Assembly (NCBI RefSeq): GCF_001421435.1
Contig: NZ_LMKA01000001.1
Span: 1 to 64,000 of the forward strand
Length of the DNA: 64,000 bases
Source of the DNA: Chryseobacterium sp. Leaf201
GTDB taxonomy: Bacteria > Bacteroidota > Bacteroidia > Flavobacteriales > Weeksellaceae
Direction of reading: 5' to 3'
Each line of letters begins with the position of its first letter. Within the stretch, counting starts at the first letter, position 1. The notes under the pieces are model-generated. The model was not told the origin of the DNA. It ran no database searches and was given only the letters and a program-made list of their open reading frames with translations. A program made the translations under genes and the position numbers. Shown piece by piece: positions 1 to 7,967 of the stretch.

Positions 1-56
1 TTCCGATCTAAAATTATTTCTTTAAATAAATTTTTTAATTTTTGTCAAAAAAGATT

Positions 57-233
57 TCAATTATTTTCTATAGTTCCAAATAAAGCCTTGTCAAGTTCTT
101 TATAATCTACTTTCGGCTTTTCTGCTACTGTTTTAACTGAATTTTTTCTTATAGCAATTGAGATCAAAAAGATCATTACTATTAATATGGTTACAATGCC
201 CCAAACTGAAATTTTGCTCTGTAATATTTTCAT
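57..233 (-). CDS. Small single-pass membrane protein, 58 aa
   Basis: This short open frame starts with ATG at 233, 20 nt after the stop of the coupling-protein gene, and ends at TGA 57-59. The protein has a short polar N-terminus, one hydrophobic segment at about residues 9-28 (VWGIVTILIVMIFLISIAI), then a charged tail of about 30 residues. I do not recognise a family. Its position at the end of the mob operon and the clear membrane segment suggest a small membrane partner of the transfer genes, but this is inference. It could also be an unexpressed frame. Confidence 0.45.
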   Translation of the reverse strand: MKILQSKISVWGIVTILIVMIFLISIAIRKNSVKTVAEKPKVDYKELDKALFGTIENN

Positions 234-253
234 AACTTTTTTTTTATAATTAT

Positions 254-2158
254 TTATAGGCTCCTGCTTGAAAACTTAAAGTTTCTTTCATTCTCTTCAA
301 GTTCAGCGGATGAATTAGTCTCTTCATCTTCAATTATATTGATTCCGCTAAATTCTTCAGAACTATTATCGGGAGCTGGATTCATTTGCCTGGATCGGTC
401 TTGCTTGCTTTCATTTTTATTAATTTCGTCTTTAAAAAGAGAAATAATTTCATTGACTTCATCCCTAACTTTTTCATAATAATCAGTAATGACGAAATCA
501 GGCTGATTCTTAAACTGACTGTCTATCTGATACGCTAATTTCTTTCTTTTAACAGGTAAAAATTTCTCATGAATATAGGCTTCAGAACTTTCGGCAACTC
601 TTCCAATGAATTCACCAACCGGCAACTCCATAAAAACTGAATTTCTGAAAACGTCTCTTTCCTGTACAGATCGGCTCTGACCAACGTTTCTTTTAAATGG
701 GTTGAGAAAATGACGTGAAGTATTGTTACTTTCAAAATATTGATCTTTCTTTCCAAACTGTTTACTGAGAACATCTGCAGTATGACTACTGGAAACCTGA
801 CCGTAAAAATGATTTAGACAGCTTGCAAATAACACATCTGCTTTTTCTTTCGTGTAACCATCCGTAAGTTGTGAAAGATCCTGACAGAAAAACATACTTG
901 CAATTTTATTGCTTCTACCTGTATTTGGAAGAGTTTGGATATCGTTAATAAAAACAGTTGGAAATTCATCCAATAATACAAAAGAATGGTGTTTATGTGG
1001 TTGATTCAATTGTTTTGCAGCAACTGAGATAATCAGACTACACAGAGGAGCTAATGTAGTCGCAATTGAAGGATTATTACCTACCGTTAAAACAATCGGA
1101 TTATCCGGATTATTAATATTCAGATCAAAATCCTCTCCTCCGAGAATATACATGAACTCCGGAGTATTAATTTGTGCTACTGCTCCCTGCAATGATCCAA
1201 CTACTCCCGCTAATTGTGAATTTGCTTCGCTCTCTAAAGCTGTAGCAAGTGATAATATCATTGCTTTGGTTTCGGAATTAGAAGATAGTAAAGCAATTAA
1301 ATCAGTGTGATTTGTCGCAATCAATGCTAATGTATGTGGAAGATCACAATATTTAGGATATTCTTTCTTCAGAAACCAAATACAGGCTGTCAGAAGATCT
1401 GTTGCAGAACGTGACCAAAAATCCTCTTTCTTGATAGATTCTTTCATCAAATTTTTAGTGATGGCAGAAGCATATTCCCTTGCATACGCTGAATGAGGTA
1501 AATATTTTGGATTTAAAGGGTTACATCTATGGCTTTTAAGTGAATCATTAAAATTCAAAACATAATGCTTAATACCTGAATCAGAATAGAAAAGTTCTAT
1601 ATCATTTGCCAGTGCCGGATACTTAAAATCATAACAGATACCTGAAAACTTTTTTTGTGCTAACTCTCGTATAAAGGGGACTGCAAAACTTTCAGATTTT
1701 CCTGCTCCCGGCCCTCCTATTACTAAAATCCCACGAAAAGGATTAGGAATTTGAACGGTTCTTTTTTTCGTTTGCAAAGTTAATCCCTGAAATTTTTTCT
1801 TTGAATCTGTCAATAATGAAAAGCCTGTAAATTGTTTATTAATAAACCCAAACGGATAAAAAAGTAGTTTTTTATAAAAATTGAAAGGTATTTTCAGTGG
1901 CGGAATTAAAGATTTTACAATCCAGAATTGAATCAGAATGTATAAAAGTTCAGCATAACCGAAAAAAATTCCTACTACTAAAAATTTTAATCTTGCCAGG
2001 AAACTTGCTTCAGGAGATACCACCATTGAAAATCCGTGCTGAGATATGCTGTATAAGAATGAATTAATACCTATAATCTTCACTCCTAACATATACAATA
2101 AAAATAAAGACATTGCGACAATGATAAATTTTATCATTAAAATTGGATCTTTTTCCAT
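254..2158 (-). CDS. VirD4/TraG-type coupling protein (BfmC-like)
   Basis: This 634-residue protein has two N-terminal hydrophobic segments (about residues 5-30 and 57-85), a Walker A motif GGPGAGKSE with the lysine at residue 154, and a Walker B-like LLDEFP with the aspartate at residue 397. This layout is that of type IV coupling proteins (VirD4/TraG/TraD), membrane ATPases that bring the relaxase-DNA complex to the mating pore. In Bacteroidota mobilizable elements such a gene follows the relaxase genes and is called bfmC or mobC. Here it starts 12 nt after the stop of the relaxase-like gene, so it is probably in the same operon. The acidic C-terminal tail (about residues 585-634) is probably disordered. 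Confidence 0.85.
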   Translation of the reverse strand: MEKDPILMIKFIIVAMSLFLLYMLGVKIIGINSFLYSISQHGFSMVVSPEASFLARLKFLVVGIFFGYAELLYILIQFWIVKSLIPPLKIPFNFYKKLLFYPFGFINKQFTGFSLLTDSKKKFQGLTLQTKKRTVQIPNPFRGILVIGGPGAGKSESFAVPFIRELAQKKFSGICYDFKYPALANDIELFYSDSGIKHYVLNFNDSLKSHRCNPLNPKYLPHSAYAREYASAITKNLMKESIKKEDFWSRSATDLLTACIWFLKKEYPKYCDLPHTLALIATNHTDLIALLSSNSETKAMILSLATALESEANSQLAGVVGSLQGAVAQINTPEFMYILGGEDFDLNINNPDNPIVLTVGNNPSIATTLAPLCSLIISVAAKQLNQPHKHHSFVLLDEFPTVFINDIQTLPNTGRSNKIASMFFCQDLSQLTDGYTKEKADVLFASCLNHFYGQVSSSHTADVLSKQFGKKDQYFESNNTSRHFLNPFKRNVGQSRSVQERDVFRNSVFMELPVGEFIGRVAESSEAYIHEKFLPVKRKKLAYQIDSQFKNQPDFVITDYYEKVRDEVNEIISLFKDEINKNESKQDRSRQMNPAPDNSSEEFSGINIIEDEETNSSAELEENERNFKFSSRSL

Positions 2159-2170
2159 GTTTATTATTTT

Positions 2171-2932
2171 TTATAGGCTTAAGCCCTGGTTATTTTTTTT
2201 ATTTTGTTCGATAGTTTTTTTAATTTCAAATTGCTTTGAAGATTCCTGCTTTATTACTATTTCTATTACTCTTTTTCTTTCTTCGATTGTACCGTTTTTG
2301 ATCGCATTACAATATTCAAAAGATTGTTTATAGTTTCTTTGAAAGGCAAATTTCTTATCAAAAGCTTCTTCGGATTTTTGAATGAAATTTTTACGGTCAA
2401 AACCTCCTTTAACCTGTCCTCTCGTTGTATTTTTATGGTTCGTCATTGGAGAAAGTTTCATTCTTTTATCTAAAGATTTTCTACTAACAACTATATGAAC
2501 ATGCATATCAATATTATTTTTCATGTTTCTTTCGTGATGAATTTTAGCGTAGTACATAATATCTTTAGCCTGTAATCCTTTTCCAAAATTTTCCGCATAC
2601 TTCTGCATTACTTCATTTCTTACATAATCTTTCAAAGCGTCACTTCTTTCTTGGGAGGTTTTGCCAATTTGCTGTAATTCTTTTTCTGAAGGACTCACAG
2701 TAATGACAAAGAATTTTGCATCTTCTTTTGTCAGTTTTTGTCTATTGTTGTCAAGAGATTCAATAATTTCAGCTGAAGGAATTTTATACTGATAATGAGA
2801 AAAAAAGTGTTCAACTTGTTTTCCTTCCTTCATTCTTTCCAAGTCTTCATGTTCTAAATAATCAATCAGGTTTGATGAACTTCCGGAATTCGAATATTTA
2901 CCACTTTCGCCACCCTGAATTTTAATGTTCAT
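2171..2932 (-). CDS. Relaxase-like mobilization protein (BfmB/BtgB type, DUF5712-like)
   Basis: This 253-residue protein has the features of the small Bacteroidota mobilization nickases: a central motif with closely spaced histidines, HHERNMKNNIDMHVHIVVSR (about residues 132-151), which matches the metal-binding HxH type motif of relaxases. Upstream tyrosines are possible nucleophiles (YLEHEDLER near residue 25; FFSHYQYK near residue 45). It would nick oriT and carry the strand into the recipient. It overlaps the preceding BfmA-like gene by 11 bp and is followed by the coupling-protein gene, the usual bfmA-bfmB-bfmC order. The family call rests on recalled similarity, and the catalytic tyrosine is not certain. 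Confidence 0.75.
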   Translation of the reverse strand: MNIKIQGGESGKYSNSGSSSNLIDYLEHEDLERMKEGKQVEHFFSHYQYKIPSAEIIESLDNNRQKLTKEDAKFFVITVSPSEKELQQIGKTSQERSDALKDYVRNEVMQKYAENFGKGLQAKDIMYYAKIHHERNMKNNIDMHVHIVVSRKSLDKRMKLSPMTNHKNTTRGQVKGGFDRKNFIQKSEEAFDKKFAFQRNYKQSFEYCNAIKNGTIEERKRVIEIVIKQESSKQFEIKKTIEQNKKNNQGLSL

Positions 2933-3338
2933 TCTGATTGCTTTGATTTAATAATTTCAAAGAATTTTTTGTTTCCATCGCAAAAGAATTAAACCCTCTG
3001 ATGAATTCATTAAAATGTTCAATTTTCAAAATTTTTGAAAGATCATTTTTAATTCTTTCCTCACTCGAAACGATTGCTTCAAAACTTGGCCGTATAGTTT
3101 CCTTCTCCTGTATTTTTATAAAAGCAACAATCTGATCTATTCTTTTTATCACCTTTTCAAGTTCAGCTTTTGGAGATTCATGTTTAACTGGATCAAGTCC
3201 GGTTCTCTCAAAAAAATCTAACGAAACTGTAATAAATTCTTTCTTCGAAAGTCCTTTTTTTCTTACAAAGTTCTCCAGCCTTTTCAGGTCTTGTTGAGAA
3301 ATAGCAATTGTTGTATTTGGCTTTTTAGTAGACTCCAT
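2922..3338 (-). CDS. BfmA/BtgA-family mobilization accessory protein
   Basis: This 138-residue protein has an N-terminal ribbon-helix-helix-like DNA-binding region (about residues 8-50) with the segment GLSKKEFITVSLDFFERTG, typical of BfmA/BtgA proteins of Bacteroidota mobilizable elements. A helical C-terminal half follows. Such proteins bind oriT and recruit the relaxase (family knowledge). It is the first gene of the mob operon, directly downstream of the proposed oriT at 3466-3501, and overlaps the relaxase-like gene by 11 bp. ATG is at 3338. The alternative, an RHH-type transcription repressor of the same operon, is compatible with the same role. Confidence 0.8.
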   Translation of the reverse strand: MESTKKPNTTIAISQQDLKRLENFVRKKGLSKKEFITVSLDFFERTGLDPVKHESPKAELEKVIKRIDQIVAFIKIQEKETIRPSFEAIVSSEERIKNDLSKILKIEHFNEFIRGFNSFAMETKNSLKLLNQSNQNEH

Positions 3339-3444
3339 TATATTGATTTATATGTAATAACTTCGATGAATAAAGCTCTTCAAGAGATTTACATATCATT
3401 GATATATAGTTTCAAAAAGATTAAATATTGTAATTTATTGACGG

Positions 3445-4332
3445 TCAGTCATTTCCCCGAAGGGGCAAGTCGAAACAGTGGCTCTGCCCAGTTTCGTCTT
3501 GCTGGATAAATCCACCCTTACAACCAAGCAAAAATTCATTAAAATCTTTATTTCCATTATAGAGAAAACTGTAATCTATTGCGTTGGAAAATGAAGACAA
3601 TAGTTCATCTTTTGTCTTCTTTCCGGCAGGATCATTGTCGAGAAAAAGGAATATTTCTGAATAGTTTTGAAGATAATTTTTAGCTTTGTTTAACATAGAA
3701 ATTGAGTTCAGAACTAAAATATCTTCTCTCAAATTTTCTTGAAGTTCTATATAAGAAAGAGCATCAAAAAAACCTTCAAAAACAACAATTCTATCACTAC
3801 CATTTTTTAAAAGAGAAATATCTTTTTTAAGGAGTGAACCTTTGTAAAAACTATTTCTTAATTCATATCCTGATGAAAGATTTTCAAATCCAATTGCATA
3901 AAGCTTCTTGCTATTAATTGTAAATTTTATTTCTTTCAAATAAGTATAGACTTTTTTTGTCAGACCTCTTTCATTTAGATATTTTTTCAAGTTCCAATTC
4001 TTAAGTTCAGAAACTTCAGTAATTTCATAGTTAGGTTTTGCAATATCGGTTTGATGATGAAAAGAAGAAAAACTTTGTTCTGTTGTCCACGCCAATGCTT
4101 CACTTGTATTGCAATTAAGATATTTCCTTATAAAATCAATGTTGTTTCCTCCTACACCTTCAGAAAAAAGATACCATTGATTTTTTCTTTTATCAATCTT
4201 AAAAGATGCTTGTGTTTCGGTTCCAAAAGGATTCAGATACCAAGCTTCTTTTTCATTTTCTTTATTTGGAAGATGTCCAAGAGAACAAAGGACATCTTCC
4301 AGTCGGACTGAGTTAAATTGTTTACAGTTCAT
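3445..4332 (-). CDS. Toprim-domain primase-like protein (DnaG/CHC2-type)
   Basis: This 295-residue protein resembles the small primases of Bacteroidota mobile elements. The N-terminal part (about 1-80) has the degraded zinc-finger-fold pattern of CHC2 domains (YLNPFG..ASFKID...WYLFSEGVGGNNIDFI) but lacks a clear set of zinc cysteines. The C-terminal half has a toprim domain with EGFFDALS near residue 192 and FLDNDPAGKK near residue 235, the acidic motifs that bind magnesium. It would prime lagging-strand synthesis or second-strand synthesis after transfer. The last 25 residues look unlike the family and overlap the proposed oriT. It lies between the iterons and the mob operon, fitting a replication role. 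Confidence 0.8.
   Translation of the reverse strand: MNCKQFNSVRLEDVLCSLGHLPNKENEKEAWYLNPFGTETQASFKIDKRKNQWYLFSEGVGGNNIDFIRKYLNCNTSEALAWTTEQSFSSFHHQTDIAKPNYEITEVSELKNWNLKKYLNERGLTKKVYTYLKEIKFTINSKKLYAIGFENLSSGYELRNSFYKGSLLKKDISLLKNGSDRIVVFEGFFDALSYIELQENLREDILVLNSISMLNKAKNYLQNYSEIFLFLDNDPAGKKTKDELLSSFSNAIDYSFLYNGNKDFNEFLLGCKGGFIQQDETGQSHCFDLPLRGND
3466..3501. other. Candidate oriT: 11-bp imperfect inverted repeat
   Basis: CAAGTCGAAAC (3466-3476) and GTTTCGTCTTG (3491-3501) form an inverted repeat with 10 of 11 positions matching and a 14-nt spacer. A short CCCC-GAA-GGGG hairpin lies just left, at about 3454-3465. The site is about 130 bp upstream of the mob operon start, where oriT sits in related elements. 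It is inside the last codons of the primase-like frame, which may explain that protein's unusual C-terminus. The nic site is not identified, and the oriT assignment is inference. Confidence 0.45.
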
Positions 4333-4460
4333 TTTTTTTTATTTTGATTAGCAAAAATTCCTTTTAATAAAAAAAGAAAACTTTTAAAGTACTTTTAATA
4401 TATATTTTAGTAACTCCAGACAAAGCCTTTATAGGTGGGCTGTTAAGTCAAAAATGACAG

Positions 4461-4744
4461 GAGTGTAATACCGCAATTTGCAGGAGTGTAATACCGCAAT
4501 CTACAGGAGCGCAATACCGCGAAAACATCAATAATAGCCGAGCGGAATACCGCAATTAGTTTGCGGATCCATCTGAGTTTTTCCTTATTACTACTTTTCA
4601 AATAAAAATTTCATTGGGGAAAGAGCGGAATACCGCAAAATCAGTACTTCGGATTTGTTTTTTAACATTTTCTTAACCTCAGAGAGCGCAATACCGCAAT
4701 TGTTACGAGCACAATACCGCAAACACAAGAGCGCAATACCGCAA
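4461..4744 (+). repeat. Eight iterons of a plasmid-type replication origin
   Basis: Eight direct repeats of a 16-bp unit, consensus GAGCGCAATACCGCAA, begin at 4461, 4484, 4507, 4540, 4623, 4684, 4707 and 4729. The first two read GAGTGTAATACCGCAA, and the fourth and fifth read GAGCGGAATACCGCAA. Repeats 1-3 and 6-8 are spaced 22-23 bp, about two helical turns, as is usual for iterons bound by a Rep protein. An AT-rich stretch lies between repeats 4 and 5 (about 4575-4620). The array is directly downstream of the rep gene, which is on the minus strand, and upstream of the primase gene. This is very likely a Rep-dependent origin. Confidence 0.88.
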
Positions 4745-4751
4745 ACTAAAT

Positions 4752-5840
4752 TTATATTATAACCGGATAAGCATCTGGAAATCTTTTTCCGGTTTCCGAT
4801 TCCCTATAAATTTCAATAAGGAATTCTTGTAATTTTTGAAGAAAGTAAATACCTCTTATATCAGTAGAAGCTCTTCCTTTAATCCTATTTTCTTTAATAA
4901 ATCTTTTATAAGCTTCGTCGATCTGAAGTCTTATTTTTAAAATATTAGAATAACTATACAAAAACCTAGTTAAGTCAATATTTTCTAAATAATATCTTTT
5001 TCTAAAGTATCTTATTCTTTGATTTATAAGTCTAGCATCATTAGTTTTTTCTGTTAGAAGTCCTCTCTCAATATTTTTATTTAAATAAGGAATAATGGAA
5101 ACGGTTTCATACTCGTATTTATAATTGAATGATAAATGGTTTAATTTATTGAGGTTTAGCCTGATTGGCTTTAAAAACTTGGAACAGAAATCATTTGAAT
5201 TCTTATAATTAAGATTAAATTTCTGATTAAAGGTCGAAAGTTTTAAAGTCGTACCATTTTCAGGGATCTTTGATAGCCATATTGCAAATAAAATATGTTT
5301 GTTATTTCGTATTTGATAAACCAATTCATACATTATATGATTATATTCTGTTAGGATAATTAGTTTCTTAAGCCAAAAACTACTTATTAAAAAAGATGTA
5401 TATCCTCTCTCTTCATAAGTTGGTAAAGAAATCAGACCCCCAAAGGTTTTAATGTCCTTGCCTGCTATGTTTTTTGAAGTATACCATCCCATTCTAAACC
5501 TTGCAAGATATTCATACGCTTCAATGATCTGCTTACTGGATCTTTTTCTTGAAATTTTGCTATTTCTGATCTTCATTGATATGAATACATTGTTTTCAGT
5601 TTCAAACTCTTCATCAAAAAGGGAAAGCTGTTTGATTTGTTTTTCAGGCATAAACTGATCATTTCTCAGAATTGAGATGATGTTGAAGATAATTCTTAAT
5701 GCATTTATGGGTATATCAGTAGCTTTATTATCTTGAAACAAAAAGTCATCTGCAAATTGGTTACCTATTCTTATAAATTCGGCTTTATCAATGTCATTGT
5801 AACTTTTTTTGATAATTTTTTTACTTTGATCGGAAACCAT
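4752..5840 (-). CDS. Plasmid-type replication initiation protein (Rep_3/RepB family)
   Basis: This 362-residue protein looks like a Rep_3/RepB-type initiator with two winged-helix domains: an N-terminal domain to about residue 155, with FRMGWYTSKN and GGLISLPTYEERGY, and a second domain to about residue 300 (LFAIWLSKIPENGTTLKLSTFNQ..). Such proteins bind iterons and open the origin. The call is strongly supported by the eight iterons next to its 3' end. A replication gene inside an integrase-bearing element suggests an integrated plasmid or an element that replicates after excision. ATG at 5840 follows the 88-aa gene by 6 nt, so the two are probably co-transcribed. Confidence 0.85.
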   Translation of the reverse strand: MVSDQSKKIIKKSYNDIDKAEFIRIGNQFADDFLFQDNKATDIPINALRIIFNIISILRNDQFMPEKQIKQLSLFDEEFETENNVFISMKIRNSKISRKRSSKQIIEAYEYLARFRMGWYTSKNIAGKDIKTFGGLISLPTYEERGYTSFLISSFWLKKLIILTEYNHIMYELVYQIRNNKHILFAIWLSKIPENGTTLKLSTFNQKFNLNYKNSNDFCSKFLKPIRLNLNKLNHLSFNYKYEYETVSIIPYLNKNIERGLLTEKTNDARLINQRIRYFRKRYYLENIDLTRFLYSYSNILKIRLQIDEAYKRFIKENRIKGRASTDIRGIYFLQKLQEFLIEIYRESETGKRFPDAYPVII

Positions 5841-5846
5841 ATGGGG

Positions 5847-6113
5847 TCATCTTTTTAATTTCCTATTTATTCTTTTAATAACCTTTTGAAATATTGAAAT
5901 TATCTTTAAAAATGTTTTCTTCAACATTTCGCTAAAACTTACTCTATAGTATTTCTCTACAAAATTGTCCTGAACTAGAATATTACAAGCTAGCCTCCGA
6001 AGATGGTGTCTTGATAGTTCCGGATCTCTTTGAATAGAATTCAAAAAGTCTTTCCTGGCTGTATTATTAGGCAGAGAATCTAGCTGTTTAATCAGTTCGT
6101 GTAATTCGTTCAT
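5847..6113 (-). CDS. Unknown protein, 88 aa
   Basis: I do not recognise this protein. The first 50 residues are helical and mixed-charge, with two acidic/leucine stretches (MNELHELIKQLDSLPNN). The C-terminus is strongly basic (KKTFLKIISIFQKVIKRINRKLKR), which could be an amphipathic or nucleic-acid-binding helix. It lies between the HTH gene (11 nt upstream) and rep (6 nt downstream), so it is part of a compact HTH-orf88-rep operon and may regulate replication or copy number. That role is inferred from position only. Confidence 0.6.
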   Translation of the reverse strand: MNELHELIKQLDSLPNNTARKDFLNSIQRDPELSRHHLRRLACNILVQDNFVEKYYRVSFSEMLKKTFLKIISIFQKVIKRINRKLKR

Positions 6114-6124
6114 TACAAGTTTGA

Positions 6125-6403
6125 TTATTTACGATTTCTTTTACCGTATTCCAGAAGCTCTCTTTTCGAATAGTAAAATCTACCGCTGAAATTGTAGTAA
6201 GGAAGATTCTTATTTTTTCTCCAGTCTATGATTGTTGGAATGGAAACATGTAGGAATTTTGAAGCTTCGGTCTGAGAAATTAAATCTTCAGGTTGATCTT
6301 CTTCATTTTTTGAAGGAGCTATAAAACTCTGTGCTTTGTTGAGGATAATCTCAACTGCTTTTTCTAAATCATTCTTAGAATGTGAATAAAGTTGTATTGA
6401 CAT
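6125..6403 (-). CDS. Helix-turn-helix protein (excisionase/MerR-like HTH_17)
   Basis: This 92-residue protein has a C-terminal HTH of the excisionase/MerR-like type: LISQTEASKFLHVSIPTIIDWRKNKNLPYYNFSGRFYYSKRELL cut into helix, turn, recognition helix and wing (about residues 41-84). Proteins of this kind in Bacteroidota mobile elements act as recombination directionality factors or as regulators of replication and transfer. The N-terminal 35 residues are a helical extension. It is the first gene of the probable operon with orf88 and rep. A role as excisionase for the integrase at 7958 is possible but not shown. Confidence 0.8.
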   Translation of the reverse strand: MSIQLYSHSKNDLEKAVEIILNKAQSFIAPSKNEEDQPEDLISQTEASKFLHVSIPTIIDWRKNKNLPYYNFSGRFYYSKRELLEYGKRNRK

Positions 6404-6542
6404 TTTATTAAACTTTTATTGGTTTTTCTAAAGCCAAAGTTCAAGTTTAAACAGATGAAAAAATAAATTCCGTTAAAAAACGGAATTTAAAAAGAGTTTA
6501 ATCGATTGATTTTGAATGTCTTAATTTTAATATGTGAAATTG

Positions 6543-7967
6543 TTAGCGGATTAAAGAATTTAGTTGTTTTTGTATTTCATTATCTAAATTAAACCTTACC
6601 TCCCTATGAGACTTATTTATTGAAGTATTTTTATCTTCTTCCGGTTTATTAGCAAAATGGGTTAATAAATATTGTAAATCAGGAACTTTATAATAAAATT
6701 CTCTATCCTTATATTTTGAAAAAAAACGCATAATATACTTTATATTTTCAACCGTCAGCTCATTAGTCGTTGGAAAAACTGTGATTGATTCATCAGTAAT
6801 AAACATGAATAAGTCTTTAAGATCTTTCTTTAACTGATCGTTGCCCAATAGACATTTGTCGACAAAGCCATTAAACAAAATAATAGTTTTATTAAAATCA
6901 ATATTTGCCTTAAGTAAGTTTCTGTATCTGCTACTATTAAGCATGTTTTTTATGTCATTTTTAAACAGATTCTCTTCTTTAGTATCGTTGTTATGTTTTA
7001 ATTCTTGCATATAACCATGAACACTCTTGAAAGCGCTAATATTATCATTAAAATAGTATTTTTTATTATAGTCTTCGACAAATCCCAGATATGGCAGCTT
7101 AAAATCTATTGAAACAATGAAAAAAGTAATATAATATTTAGAATCATATTTGTTGAGTTTCCTTGGGGAAAAATATTTATCTAAGTATGTGAGCAATTCA
7201 TCATTTTCATCTGCATATAACTGTGCACGCATTCTAAACTCATAAAAGTTGTAACATTTAATGTAATTACATTTTGTTCTTGAAGTAATTTCTTCAAGAG
7301 TCATGTGAAGTTTGTTATTAATAATTTGAAAATTATCAATAACCTTATTTTTATCCAAAAAATTGAAGTTATCTGAAACGGTCATGAGATGATTCTCTAA
7401 TTCTCTTGTACCTTTGAATAAATAAGGATAAAGATTAATTATGTCTATGTCATTAAAAGCAGTTTCATAGTTTAAAAATTGTAATTTACCGTAGTTAGAC
7501 CGATCTTGATATCTTTCAACTACACGCCTAAATATCTTATTAATTTCTATATTGAAAAATATATCAATAATGCACACAACGCTATCATTATTTGTGAGCT
7601 TATATTCAATGTTAATTTCTTCAGGAAAGGAATTATCTATAGGAACTACCGAACCATAATCTCCATATACTTTTTCATATATTGAAGAATTTTCATGTAT
7701 ATAACCGTAAGTCTCTGTCTGAAATAATAATCCCATTACTGACAGTAAATGGTCTGAGTATTTATGAAGAGTTTCCTGATTCCTATTTATAAATTTTTCA
7801 TGTTCTTTAAACAAAAAGAAAAATTTTTCTGAAGAACCTAAATATGAAATCTCTTCATATTTTTCTAAAATAGAATAGGTGTGTAAATCCTTTTCTAAAT
7901 AGGAACTTAATATACTTGCGGATTCGCTTGTAATATATTTTAAGATAGTTAAATCATTTATTTCCAT
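6543..7967 (-). CDS. Unknown 474-aa protein coupled to the integrase
   Basis: I do not recognise a family. The protein has no signal peptide or clear membrane segment. It is rich in Asn, Lys, Tyr and Phe, in keeping with its AT-rich coding sequence, and looks mostly helical. Its start overlaps the integrase stop by 10 bp, so it is almost certainly translated from the integrase mRNA. It could be an accessory recombination factor or cargo (for example a defence or entry-exclusion function). The polar C-terminus (KPEEDKNTSINKSHREVRFNLDNEIQKQL) resembles a linker followed by a short helix. No function should be assigned from sequence alone. Confidence 0.7.
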   Translation of the reverse strand: MEINDLTILKYITSESASILSSYLEKDLHTYSILEKYEEISYLGSSEKFFFLFKEHEKFINRNQETLHKYSDHLLSVMGLLFQTETYGYIHENSSIYEKVYGDYGSVVPIDNSFPEEINIEYKLTNNDSVVCIIDIFFNIEINKIFRRVVERYQDRSNYGKLQFLNYETAFNDIDIINLYPYLFKGTRELENHLMTVSDNFNFLDKNKVIDNFQIINNKLHMTLEEITSRTKCNYIKCYNFYEFRMRAQLYADENDELLTYLDKYFSPRKLNKYDSKYYITFFIVSIDFKLPYLGFVEDYNKKYYFNDNISAFKSVHGYMQELKHNNDTKEENLFKNDIKNMLNSSRYRNLLKANIDFNKTIILFNGFVDKCLLGNDQLKKDLKDLFMFITDESITVFPTTNELTVENIKYIMRFFSKYKDREFYYKVPDLQYLLTHFANKPEEDKNTSINKSHREVRFNLDNEIQKQLNSLIR

